A stretch of 64,000 nucleotides of DNA, taken from NCBI RefSeq assembly GCF_009870125.1, contig NC_046681.1, positions 4,973,001-5,037,000 on the forward strand. The letters run 5' to 3'. Below are positions 10,414-21,900 of the stretch, piece by piece (position 1 is the stretch's first letter; each line of letters begins with the position of its first letter). The notes under the pieces are model-generated. The model saw nothing but the letters and a program-made list of their open reading frames with translations, was not told the origin of the DNA and made no database searches. This DNA is from Drosophila pseudoobscura (lineage: Eukaryota > Arthropoda > Insecta > Diptera > Drosophilidae). The position numbers and the translations under genes were made by a program.

Positions 10414-13400
10414 TTATAGATAGAGCGAGGCGGCAAAGACAATGTCGCGCTTGAGCAGTCGAATGCCCTCCGAGAACTTGTTCTCCAGGTCCGTGTTGCC
10501 GATGGTCTTGGAGGCCTGGCACATCTGCCGCAGCAGCTCCTCCAGGCGACGCATGCAGCGGATAATGGAGCCCTCGAAGATGTCGGTCATTTTGCAGACG
10601 GCCAGGAAACTGGAGCCCTTGCACCAGGCCAGCACCACGTCCATGAGGAAGGGCTTGAACTTGTCCACATAGCTGTCCGCGTCCAGCTCCAGCTTGCACT
10701 CGGACGACACCTTGGCAATGCGTCGGGCCAGATCCTGCATGGAGCGCAGAGGTCCCGAGAGCTCTGTTGCACTCTTGGGGGCCTCTTGGGACTTCTCGTC
10801 GCAGACGAAGCACGAGAGCAGTGCCACCGCCTGGGGAGCGGTCAGATCGTTGAACACACCATTGAAGATCATCTCGGTCATGAGCAGCTCATCTGCCGAG
10901 CTCAGCTCGCAGGCCACGCGGCCCTTGAACTCGATGACATCGCCAGGCTTGCAGTAGCCCATCCGGCGGAGCACGCGCTTGCGGTGCTTCAGCTCCTCCA
11001 TCTGTAGCAGACTGCGGGCGGCCTTCAGCTCCGCCTTGATGGCCGTCAGCTGCGCCTGCAGCTTCACCTTGTCCTGGTAGCGCTTGTGGATGCGCCCCAG
11101 CTCGGCCGAATTGTGCAGCGGATGCTCCTCGAGGCGCGACTCAAACTGGGCAATGGCATCGACAATGTCGCGGAACTCGCGATCCTTGATGTTCATATCA
11201 TCGATGGGATTCAGCACTGGTGGTCCCAAGGGGAACCGCTTCTTGGCCTCCTGGATGGTCTTCAGGACGGCGCGCCGGTTGTCGGCGCTGCGCAAATCGT
11301 TGGGAAAGTACACCCGAATCGAACTGATCTGTGTGATGAGCGTGTGGGCCACCGGCACGACCTCCATGCAGCCGCGCTCGTTGGGTTGGCAGGGCTCAGT
11401 GTCGCCGGACTTGGCGGCGGCCTCGCTCACGTGCAACAGGACGTCGATGGTGACGCTGGGCTCACTCTTGAGGGGGTTCTTGCGGCTCTGATCGTGCTTC
11501 TTGAAGTTAAGGACAATTCCCCAGTCGTACTCCTGGGTTCCGGACGACACTTTGACCAGTCTTCCGGGCTGCAGGAAGGGCAGCAGGTACTGGGGTCGCG
11601 TCAGCCACTGGCGGAACTGTTTGCCATGGCTCTCCAGCTGCTCGCGGATGTGGTGATAGGAGGCAATGTTGTGCTCGTCCTTGATACTCAGCTTGTTCAG
11701 CTCGATGGTTTTCTGCTCCACCTGGTCGTGGAGCCTGGGCAGTGCAGCCTGGTTCTGGAACTGATAGAAGCTCCGCTCCAGCATGTACTCCGGATTGATC
11801 TCCTCCACGCGCAGCAGGTTTAGAACCATGTTGTAGGTCAAGTGGAAGGCAGAGTTGATGGGATCGGCCTTGCCCTGGACTATGTCCCGGCCCACGGCCG
11901 GCGAGACCTTCTCGTCGATCATCAGGATGACAATGCCCTTGTCGTCCAGGCCACGACGACCGGCACGACCCGCCATCTGGATGTACTCCCCGGAGCTGAT
12001 CCAGCGAAAATCCTTGCCATCGAACTTGCGGGGTGCAGTGAAGAGCACCGTTCTGGCCGGCATGTTCAGGCCCATGGCAAACGTTTCGGTGGCAAAGAGC
12101 GCCTTGATGAGGCCCTCGCCGAACAGAATCTCAATGGTCTCCTTCAGGATGGGCAGCAGACCGCCGTGATGGATGCCTATGCCTCGACGCAGAAGCGGCA
12201 GAACGTTCTCCACCTGCGGCAGGCGGCGATCCTCGTCGGAGAGCACGTCCATGGCATTGTTGAAGACCTCGTCCACGAGCTTCTTCTCGTCGGCCGTGTT
12301 GAAATCCAGTTTGGCCATCTGCATGGCAAAGATCTCGCAGTCCTTCTTGCTAAACGAGAAAATGATCACCGGGGCAAAGTTGCGCTCCATGATCATCTTG
12401 ACGATCTTGAAGATGTTCGTCTGTCCCGAATTGTGGCCCTTGATGCCGCCCTTGCGTCCCTTCTGATCGCCCTTGCCAGCCTCCCCTTAAAAAAAAGTGG
12501 TGTTATTTTTTGTAGGGGAATCTGTGATGAATCTCTGTACGAACCCGCATTGGCCAGCACCGCCATGGCTGTGGTGAAGTTGTCCTCCTTGAACTGCCCC
12601 TTTTCGTCGACAATTAGATGGATGCCGTCGCCACCGGCGGGGAAGATGTAGTGCTGCAGCGGCGTGGGACGGTAGTCCGTGTAGACCACATGACAGGGTT
12701 GCTTGTGCAGGTGGCAGACCCACTCGGCGAACTGCCGGGCATTCGGGATGGTGGCCGAGAGGAAGACGTAGCGCACGTTGTCCGGTAGTAGGATGAGCGT
12801 CTCCTCCCACACCACGCCGCGCTCCTTGTCGCGCATGTAGTGGATCTCGTCAAAGACCACCCAGCCCACCTCGCGCATAATCTCGCTGCCACGGTACAGC
12901 ATGTTCCTGAGGATCTCGGTGGTCATGATGAGGCACGAAGCCGAGGGATTGATGGTCACGTCGCCGGTGACCAGGCCGACGTCCTTGAACTCGTCGGTGA
13001 ACTCGCGGAACTTCTGGTTGGACAGGGCCTTGATGGGTGTCGTGTAGATGACGCGCTGCTTGGCTGCCAGGGACTTGGCGATGGCGTACTCCGCCACCAC
13101 GGTCTTTCCCGCCGAGGTATGTGCCGAGACCAGGACGCTCTGGGAGTTGTCGATGCAGAGGATGGCCTGCCGCTGGAAAGGGTCCAGCACGAAGGGGTAC
13201 TCCTTGGCCGGAATGCCGGCAAACGGCTGCAGCGGTATGTACTCTTGGTCAGGGTAGGCGGCCACCTCGTGGGTGCACGACTCGGGCGCCTCCAGAAGGT
13301 GTGTGACGATGCGTGTGTTCAGGGCCTCTAGAGTGCCGGAATCATCCACATCCAGGGGCACCACCTCCTCCAAATCCTCCTCCTCCGCATCTTCACCCTT

Positions 13401-13646
13401 CTTGCCGGCAACTTCTTCCTCCTTCTTCAAGCGCTTGGTGGTTTCCTCCTCCGCCACCTCCTCATGCTGCTGTTGCTCTTGCTCCTCGTGCTTTTCGCCA
13501 ATGGCCGCGTCGTCGGCCGGACGCTTTGGCGCCTTTTTGGCGGCTTTGTCTGTGGCTGACTTAGCCTTGCTGGGACCTGGAGTGGGCGGCTCCAGGCTCT
13601 CCGGTGGCACTTCGGTAAAGCAATCGAATAACTCATCAATGTCCAT
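10414..13646 (-). CDS. Mtr4: Exosome-associated RNA helicase Mtr4 (Ski2-like), two exons
   Basis: Exon 1 is 13646-12545 and exon 2 is 12485-10414 (minus strand). The 59-nt intron 12544-12486 has a GT donor and ends TTAAG, and the frame restores as NAGEAGKGD. Total 1057 residues. Known in flies as l(2)35Df. Mtr4 is a nuclear 3'-5' RNA helicase that feeds the RNA exosome (TRAMP/NEXT complexes). After an acidic, low-complexity N-terminus (about 1-100) come Walker A AHTSAGKT (175-182), DEIH (266-269), SAT (297-299) and, in exon 2, [10 protein letters not shown] (about 537-546). The long insert after the second RecA domain corresponds to the arch/KOW region, followed by the conserved C-terminal DSHCT domain. 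Length and motifs are complete, so the gene looks functional. Confidence 0.96.
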
Positions 13647-13679
13647 GCTGTATTTTCGGTTTTTTAATCAAAAAGAGGC

Positions 13680-13690
13680 CAGTGTGACCG
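13680..13690 (-). promoter_or_regulatory. Ohler motif 1 / M1BP site of Mtr4
   Basis: On the minus strand this reads CGGTCACACTG, a perfect match to the YGGTCACACTR core-promoter motif bound by M1BP at fly housekeeping promoters. It lies 34-44 bases upstream of the Mtr4 ATG, where a short 5' UTR would begin. Confidence 0.75.
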
Positions 13691-14042
13691 CGGATTTAAC
13701 GATAAAATATGCCGTCCGACCCTCAGAAATATACCAAAATATTCCGTCTTATTTTAAAAATATATCGTATACTGACGAATTCAATTTCTATTCTACATTC
13801 TCCTCGATTTTATATTCCGTGGAATATTACTTGCTAGATACAGCCCTACCACATAATTTTAATGATAATGAATCAATTTTCTACTTAACTGGTTTATTTT
13901 AAATAATTGACTTTGATTTTTTTTGTCTCAATTTTGGTTCCGCAACAACAATAAAACATGTGAAGCCACGATAACGATAGGCAAGAATCAGCTGTTCTTT
14001 TAACGCTTTAGAGGATTTTTAGTTGATTTTGTCTAGATAGAA

Positions 14043-14053
14043 CGGGCACACTG
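14043..14053 (+). promoter_or_regulatory. Probable motif 1-like site of ND-B17
   Basis: CGGGCACACTG matches the YGGTCACACTR motif at all but one position. It lies 80-90 bases before the ND-B17 start codon, in the orientation of that gene. Confidence 0.5.
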
Positions 14054-14132
14054 TCTCAATATTTTCACGATTTGCGCTGGTTTTTTTTACATTTAACGAA
14101 TTTGCTTTTAAAGCTAGATAAAACAACACAAA

Positions 14133-15028
14133 ATGGTTGCTGGCGGAGCTTCTGATACCGGCGGCGTGAAGCCCATGGCCATTGCAGGTCGCATGGTCCG
14201 CGAGCGCGAGCGCCTGATTGGAATGACTGGCGACGAGCGGGCCTGGCGCAAACAGTGGCTGAAGGACCAGGAGCTGCACCACGGCGCCCGAAAGGTGCCC
14301 GCCCTCGAGCTGGAGCTGAACAATCCCATTAAGCGCTTCTACCGGGCCCCCCTGGACAAGCTCTGCAACGTTCTAACCCCAGCCCTGGTGAGTAAAAGTC
14401 GGCCGGGCATCGTCGCCGTCGCATTATGTAATCGCACAAATCGGCACATTTTCTCCTGTTTTTTGGCTTTCTAAGTGATTCCTGTTCTACTTTTAGGGCT
14501 TCCAGCGCGCCTACACGATACGCTTCTGGACTGGCAAGGCTCTGATGGCTCTCACGGGCATCTATGCCGGCGCCTACTACTTCAAGTACAATCAGAATGT
14601 GAGTACTCCGCGGGGGAATCCCCCTGATTAGTAGAAGGAATGGACCGGGGCACCTAGTAGAAGGATAATATGAACGAAGTCGCTGCAGATTCGAAGGATT
14701 TTCTGGCCCGATGTCTTTAGACATCAATCTCTGCTTGTATCAATGAACCATATTACTGAATGCAGTGTTTGCTTCCTATATCCCTAGTCAAACCTCTGAC
14801 CATTACCTCATTTGGACCTCTAGCTTCCTCAGCTATGATGCCTCTATAAACCTCTCATCTTTCCCATCTGTTACCATTTCCTTGCAGGATTGGACCCGCA
14901 AGGGGGGCTGGCGTGTGATTTCATCGCGTAAGTCCTGCGTTCCCGGTGACGAGGGCTATCCCCGTGTGTCGGACCGCTCGGCACCCGCTGATTATGCGGC
15001 CCGCGGCTTTAAGCAGTCGCCTTTGTAA
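14133..15028 (+). CDS. ND-B17: NADH dehydrogenase (ubiquinone) B17 subunit, three exons
   Basis: Exons 14133-14387, 14497-14598 and 14888-15028 join in frame to 165 residues. This is the fly orthologue of NDUFB6, an accessory subunit of mitochondrial complex I in the inner membrane (l(2)35Di in D. melanogaster). The N-terminal part contains the conserved RERERLIGMTGDERAWRKQW stretch (about 24-43). One membrane segment covers about residues 99-113 (ALMALTGIYAGAYYF), followed by a short hydrophilic tail rich in W and R. All introns use GT-AG. The start follows CAAA, a good fly context. It is transcribed away from Mtr4, probably from a shared divergent promoter region. Confidence 0.94.
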
Positions 15029-15097
15029 GCTCGAGAGCATCTTGGTGACTTTTCCTAGGTTTGAAACGTAAATTAATGATAGCAAAACAAATATCGC

Positions 15098-15103
15098 AAT
15101 AAA
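15098..15103 (+). terminator. ND-B17 polyadenylation signal
   Basis: AATAAA 70 bases after the ND-B17 stop codon, consistent with a short 3' UTR. Confidence 0.65.
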
Positions 15104-15758
15104 CATGGAAACAAAATGTAAGAGAGAGAGGGAGTGGCAGAGTTTTGTCATTGCGGCGGTGCTGAGGAAGACGTTTTTCTGCTGCGTCGGGGGTTTTTCT
15201 TTGTTGGCATTACCTGAAAAAAACGCTGCGGAGGCACATTGCAGCTGTGCTTATTCGGTTGGAGCTTGGCTATTGGCCGTTTTCCTTTAGTTGAGTTTTC
15301 GAGCGCGATCTGGCAGCCAGGTGCAACAAAAATGCAATATAGTAGTAACATATAAGCTAATTTATGTAGAACAAACACAAGGATGGCATTACATAAAAGA
15401 CACTGCTTCAGACACAATTCGAACCCCAAACCGCTTCCGCGCGTTTTTGAATTTGTGCGCGCTCGGAAATTTTCCACGGGGTAACACTGTCCAATTCGAT
15501 AACGCACGAGTCAAATGTAGTGTGGGCAAATTTTAAATAAATCAATAATCCAATTCAAATGCAACTTAAAGTGCTGCGTATTACATCTAAAACGCTTAAA
15601 TATATTCAAGTTAATTGAAAACTGCAAAATTAAATTTTTCGCCGCAGCAGCATGTTCTTACTTGCACAAGTGTTGCGGCAACATTCTATATATGTGCCGA
15701 GAAACGAGCAGCATGTCCCGCAACATGGACGTGACAACACTACGACTGTTTTTTGTTG

Positions 15759-16080
15759 AACTTTTTTGTTTAAATTTTGTTTTATACAAAATACAATAAA
15801 AGCAAGGACTAAAAACTAAAATCTTTAATAAAATTATGTGGGCAGAGCTTAGAGTCTTAGTTAGCCAGCAGTATTCAACGGAACATCAAAATTGATTACT
15901 CACGTTTTTTTTTGTGTGACCTTTTCGCTAAAACCTTTTTTTTTTAAACAAAATCTAATAAAAGCAAGTATTTTAAATTAGCTAGTCAATAGAAAATTGA
16001 TTATTTAATCGGATAAAATTATGTAAACAGGGTTGAGGGTTCTATCTAGATGGAATTATTCAATGGAATGTTAAAATCGG
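15759..16080. repeat. Diverged tandem duplication (about 180-base unit)
   Basis: The segment starting near 15786 (ACAAAATACAATAAAAGCAAG) recurs near 15949 (ACAAAATCTAATAAAAGCAAG). Both continue with ATAAAATTATGT, a GG..GAG stretch and a shared ATTCAA(C/T)GGAA end (about 15873 and 16056). Gaps and substitutions show that it is old. It lies between ND-B17 and the first Cyclin E leader. Confidence 0.65.
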
Positions 16081-16299
16081 GGGAATAGGAACACTTATGC
16101 TACTGCTGTTTGAGCAAAGTGCCTTGTGCGTCAGTCTGCAGTGTCGTCAAATTACTGAAAATCCAGATGCGCACAGAAAACATCGTTGTTCCAAACATCG
16201 ATGACATTGTTTTCTCTTACTTCAGCTGCGACGCTCACGTCGCAAATAAAAAAAAAATTGATTTGATTTTGAAGTTGAAGTTGAACGATAGTTGGTTTG

Positions 16300-16560
16300 T
16301 AACCACTCTGTGAATCTTGGCCCGCACTTGGACAAAGTTGAAGAAAATCCGCTAAAACTGTTAAGGAAACTGTCTTGCTGGCTCGCCGCTGGTGTGCTGC
16401 TGCTGTGCGTGTGTTGTATGTGTGTCTGTGGCGGTGTGTGCAATTTTTTTTCATCATTCAATCCGCGTGTGTTTTGTGTGTGTGCCCCCAAGGAAAGAAA
16501 CGCGTGGCCCAGCCCCGGGAAGAGACAAGCCGCAAGCCCCTAGTGGAGCCATAGGAACAG
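16300..16560 (+). other. Candidate first noncoding exon of Cyclin E (zygotic transcript)
   Basis: GC-richer sequence ending in AACAG followed by GTGAGTGC at 16561, a strong splice donor, on the strand of Cyclin E and far upstream of the type II start exon. No coding frame of note. The 5' end is not determinable. Assignment to Cyclin E rests on position and strand and on E2F sites just downstream. Confidence 0.4.
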
Positions 16561-16883
16561 GTGAGTGCTTGAGATCTGCCTGCCACCTGGCAGCCGCACC
16601 GCACTGCCGCAGGTGCGATCCCCGATCAACCCCCCAATATGACCTCAAAATTCAGTTCGGCCTAGGTTTTGCTCGCTTTTTTGCGGCTCTCCAACAAGAT
16701 TCCGTTGCTTTTAACATTTTTCTTTCTTGTTCATTATTCTACAAAAAAAAAAAAAAAAACGTCGACGTCGCTGCTCACGTTTTTGACTTTTTTCTTGTGC
16801 CTCTGCCAACGTCGTTCGCCGCTCTCTCTAAAAGCGACTCTCTCAGCTGTCAGTGCTGTCAGCAGCGAAGAGGCGACGTTGCG

Positions 16884-16900
16884 TTCCCGCGCGCGGGAAA
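16884..16900. promoter_or_regulatory. Palindromic E2F site
   Basis: A 16-base perfect palindrome (TTCCCGCG/CGCGGGAA, 16884-16899). With the next base it contains GCGGGAAA (16893-16900), an exact E2F/DP consensus (TTTSSCGC) on the minus strand, and an almost complete one on the plus strand. Cyclin E is an established E2F1 target at G1-S in flies. Confidence 0.7.
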
Positions 16901-17817
16901 TCGCCAACTTTGATTGTTGTTATTTTCCCCAATTTTGCAATGATTTTGATTATTTTTTAAGAATCTGATTCTGCATGTTTTTGCCCTTTGAATGCAATTA
17001 CGAACTTGGTGGGTTTCATTCAGATTGTGTGCGCAAACGGGGCGCAAAGTTGGTGCCAAAAACGATGAAATGGTAATCGATGGCAACAACAAAGTCGCGG
17101 CGGTTTGTTTGGATCTCAATTGGCGTTGCCACCCAGTTGATCAATTCATTTAGTGGGTCGTTAATATGCATTCGGTTTCTTAAAATGAATCAAAAGCGAT
17201 AAACTTTGCTTATTTTAGTGCATGTTTTTGCTCTTTTTCAAAGATATTTATTGATTAAACAGACATGTGTTAAAATCTTTAGCTTAATATGTGTTTTTCT
17301 TATAGTTTTAAAGAAATATTGTTACACGAAAAAAAATGGTTTTCATATTTTGCTAATTACACTTCTAAATGGACACTTGCAAATGAAAAAAACGTTAAAA
17401 ATGCAGAAAATTTATTTAAATTTGTTAAAATATCTGTCCTTTTTTGGACTAGCTGGCATCCCACTCAGCTGTTCTCGATGTCCAACTGATTGCCACATAC
17501 CGATAGTGAGAGAGAGAGACGAGACACACTCACTCCAACTTCCATGTGAAGACCTGAAACAGAACAGGCTGCTTCGGCCCACTTTCTGCCCCTTGCAGGG
17601 GATCCATGGATCCATTTCCAGCTTCACCAATTCCCTTCCATTCAATAAAATGCTGCCACCAGCGGAGTGGACTCTCGTCTCTCTTTCTTAGCCACAGTCA
17701 CATTCCTTTGTGCGGCTGCTTCGCGCGGGAGATTCTCTCTTTCTCTCTGGTTCTCTTCGAAATGTCAGTTGAGCCACCAGCAACAACAAGCTCTTGCGTC
17801 GTGTGGTTGTTGCATTT

Positions 17818-17848
17818 TTTGGCGCTTCAGATCAGCTTGTTTTGGCGC
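17818..17848 (+). promoter_or_regulatory. Pair of E2F sites
   Basis: TTTGGCGC occurs at 17818-17825 and again at 17841-17848. Both are exact matches to the E2F consensus TTTSSCGC, spaced 23 bases apart (about two helical turns). Confidence 0.65.
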
Positions 17849-18547
17849 GTTCCTCTTGCACACTCGCCGCAGTCGCTGCCGCTGTCGCTGTCGCTGCCTT
17901 GCTCTCTCTCTAGCTCTCTCTGACGTTACCAATTCGGATGCCTTGGCTGATCATACTGTGGCCGGCGTGACGACGACGACGTAGAAAATTTTTGATTCTC
18001 GAGTGCGCACGTTCAGAAAACCCTTTTCAAATGCCAATTTTGTTGGGAAAACTCCTGAAACCGTTTTCCCCATCTGTCACAGCACTGCCCCGGCCGGAGA
18101 AGGTAAAAATATTGCACAATTTCCTCGATAAAGTGGTGCAAAAAGCAAAAGAAAAAAGTTCGAATAAAATATATGACGCGCGTGCGAGTGTGCGTGTGTG
18201 ACAAGTGTGTGTGGGGGGGACAGAATCGGTAAAGATCCGACAAAAGTGTGTGTGCTGTTGAACGGTTGGTTGGGAGGGTGGGACAGCGTTGTATGTGCGG
18301 CGGTGGCGATGGCTGACGTCGTGTCTTTGCATTTTTTTTCTGCTACAAATACAACAAATCAAAAAATCAAAAGTGCCGAAAAATGTGATATTAGAAACTG
18401 AGCAGCCACCACATATTGCCGTGTGGGGGAAATGTTGCAGAATTTTAAATAGTATCTAAATAGAAATATAACGGATGAAAAGTGTCAAGTGTCCCCAAGC
18501 GATTATAAAACTTAATATGTATGCCAAATGGAACTCCCTAGAATGCA

Positions 18548-18571
18548 TGTGTGTGTGTGTGTGTGTGTGTG
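18548..18571. repeat. (TG)n microsatellite
   Basis: Uninterrupted TG run in the Cyclin E upstream region. Confidence 0.9.
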
Positions 18572-18819
18572 ATTGTGTGTCACCAAATTGGACTCGATTA
18601 TCAATGGAGTTTTCAGAACCATCCTTATTTTTGCATGATTTTTTTCCCCCATCTAGGAATCCAGTGCAGTGAACTGTTGCTGCCATTGGTAACAGTTACG
18701 GCCAGAGCAGATGCTGTGCTTCGGCCTCACCGCAGCTCTGGGTCCCCCCTTTCACAAATTATGCGATGGGCGATCGCCTTTCTATTCGCTTACTTGGAGT
18801 TCCCGCTTGAATTGCACTT

Positions 18820-18916
18820 TTTCCCGCCATTCGGATAGATTTTGGGCGGTAAAAACAAAAGTGCGCCAGCCAAACGCCTAATTCGCGCCACTTTGTATTT
18901 CTCCATTCTTTGGCGC
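18820..18916 (+). promoter_or_regulatory. Second pair of E2F sites
   Basis: TTTCCCGC at 18820-18827 and TTTGGCGC at 18909-18916, both exact consensus, with the near match ATTCGCGC between them (about 18881-18888). Confidence 0.65.
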
Positions 18917-21900
18917 TTCCCTTCCCCCCCGCTCTCACACACACACACATAGATAGCTCTAGAAATGCGCTCCCACTGAGAGAGTGTCGTTGCTCTGCTC
19001 TCTTCTCCCTGCACACCATACACACACACACCAAGAAACGCGCTCTTCCGTTTTATTCATTCCAATCAGAACAACGAGTCGCTGACGGTCGCTGTCGACG
19101 CTGGCAGAGCGGCGGCCGCAAAGCCGACATCGGCGCCGACTGCGCTGGCGGAAAAAGTTGAAAACTTGACGAAAACGGAGCAACAAAGCAGGCAAAGCAA
19201 GCCAGAAGAATGAGTAATAAAGCGTTCGAGGAGAATCAGTATAAAAGGGAGAAGACGGAGAAACAGTAGAATAAGCAGTAGAGAGGGCAGAAGCAAATAC
19301 AAGACAAAGAATTATGTCAAAAGTGGCGCAAAAAAAATAACATGTATCTTGGTAGTAACTCTATGTACATATGTACATACATACGAGAGAAAGAGAGAGA
19401 ATGGCCGAGAGGGAGCGAGTGTGCCCAGAATGGAGTTCATTGATATTTATGTCTGCTTTGCTCTATTGCTTCTTCCCCCTCTGCTCTGCTCTGTTCTGCC
19501 GTCAGCTCCCCATCTCCACTTACCTGCTACAATTTCTTTACTCTTTACTCTTTGTTGTTTTTTTTTTTTGCTGTTCGACTTTCTTCTCTTTCTTTTTCGC
19601 GCTTTTTTGCATTCCCTGTTTTGGGTGTTTTTTTTTTATTTTAGTAAAGCTTTTGCGTGTTTGCTTTTTAGCATTTTGCTCTTTGAAACTTGATGATTGT
19701 GAGGGTTGGGGTGTGGCTGGGGGCACGGGAGGTGGCACTTGTCGATGGGGTGGATTTCTGTATACATAAGAGCTTTCTAGATGCCCTCTATCTATCGTCC
19801 CAAGATGCTACGTGATCAGACTGGAATCTAATTTTTTTTTGTTTTAGCTGCCTTGATTCCGCAATGGTATCTTCCACGGATACTTCCAGGAATCTCTTAG
19901 AATCATTCTAACACTAGGTCATTGTTTCTTTTTTCTGTATTTACTCATCAAATGCCATTTGGAGGCGCTCTTCAACACCTTTGCCTCTTTTCGAAGGTTA
20001 TCCAACACTTTTTGCTTTTTCCACTCAAGTGTTTCCCACCTACTCCTTCCAGCAGAGCGGAGCAGCGGCATCCAATCAAAGGAACTACTTAAAACAAGAA
20101 GGGCAAAAAAACAGAATCTCATTTGTTATATTTTCTCATCAGACATGCACACATCCCTATAGATATCACCTGTGCCCATATTAACCCGAATTCCTGGTAA
20201 AATACCAAAAATATTTCTCAATTACAAGTGCGGAATGTTTCACAAATATTACACGGACTATAATATCCTCCTTCGGCCGGAATGGAATCCAACGATGAGT
20301 TGTGAGTAGTACGTACGTACCGCCTGCATGTATGGCATGGCCATAGGTATTTCTCATTGTCTATAAATTTTGTTGTTGTTGTACTTATCGAAATTTATGC
20401 CGCATTTTTGTCGCTTCGGAGGAGCAGCATCAGACGAAATCGAAGCTGGAGAGAGGAATCAGAAGACAGAGTGGGGAGGAGGAGAAGCCGTACGAGAGGG
20501 AAGAATCAACAATGATAAACAGTTTCCAGTTATTCCCAGACAAACAAAGGATAGTCCCTGGGACTTGGGGAGGAGGAGGCGGAGGGTAGGGGCGACAGGA
20601 CGCTGGCCACTTGAGCCGGCAATGGGCATCCTTTTAGACGCTGCTAAATATAAACTAAATAATCAATTGAGCGCGTCTCGTTGTCCTAACGGCTACTTCA
20701 AGGCCGTCAATTCCTGGAACTGGAACGGCGCTGGGTCCCAGGTCGAGGTCCAGGTCCATTGAAGAACTTTGATTCTGTCGGCGCTCTCTTTCCAGTGCAC
20801 TGGACTCTATCGCTCTCTCTCTCTCTATCTCTCTGTCTGTGTCTGCCTCTGTGGATCTGGCTCTTCTCTACTTTACTTTCACACGCCGTTGCCCTGGCGG
20901 CGCTCTAAAGACGTCGACATATACATACATACATTCATACCCAGGCGCAGGCGCAGGCACAGGCACAGGCACAGGAGAAGACCGACCTCAGAGTTTCGGA
21001 GTCGAAGGCGAAGTCTGAGACGACGATCGACTTTCCTGTTTTTATTTTTTATGCTTTTTGCGGCACTTGGAGTTCGTTCGTTCCAACTAATTGCAAGACC
21101 AAGATGTAGCCAAACCGCAACAAAAGCAACAAAACGAAAGGGAGAGGGAGGCGGAGGCGGAAGGAGGAGGAGTAGCATTGGCATTGACAACAGACAGACA
21201 ACACACACAGATGCATGTGCATTTATCTCGAGTATCTCTGGAATGTATCTCGTCCCAAAATGCATCTCTCGCACACACACGCACTCGGCCAAAAAAGGAC
21301 GCACAAAAATTGCAGGCCCCAGACGACGGCGACTCAAGAGGCCTCTCGGATATCTCGAGACCTGTTTTTCAGTATTATACATGTACATACATATATATTT
21401 ACCTACATATTGTATATGTTTTCGTATATATTTTTTGCGCTCTCCTCTGCGCATTTTGCGCATTCCTCTTCGTTCCATTGCCTCCTCCAGTTGCATTGCA
21501 GCTTCGTATGTATGCGTCTATGGATTTGTGTTTGTATCTCAGTCTCGTCAGTGAGCATTTGTTGTTGTTCCATTTCCTTGTGGGAAAGGTTTCCACACAC
21601 AAACAAGAGGAATCTTTGGAATATCTTTGGAACATAGAGCAGTAGATAGTTTTCCAGTTAAATCCGTTCGCGTTTTGTTTGAATGACCTTGGAACCCCGA
21701 CCCCGACCGCGATCCCGACAACGACGTTTACTCAAGCATCGGCTCTCTAATTAGGCTCTGGAGAGCCACAGAGACTGAGACTGAGAGGAAGGAAGCCCCT
21801 GCTCTATCCACAACATTATTCATATTTGTATACCTGTAACACCGCCGCGGATTTCTCCTTAACTCCAGCGACCCAGGTCGCAGTCTCCCTTTCGCTTAAT

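Larger units (their letters stand above)
13647..14132. other. Divergent intergenic region between Mtr4 and ND-B17
   Basis: A 486-base region between two divergent housekeeping start codons. It holds both 5' UTRs and both core promoters (see the two motif entries). The rest is AT-rich with no other recognisable gene. Confidence 0.7.

Noticed and set aside
11086..12651. Plus-strand frames of 245 and 269 codons
   Set aside because: Antisense shadows of the Mtr4 coding sequence, produced by its GC-rich codon use.
20769..21554. 261-codon frame on + and 205-codon frame on - in the Cyclin E upstream region
   Set aside because: Low-complexity Arg/Ser- and Leu-rich products from CT/CGAC-type repeats, with no conserved domain.
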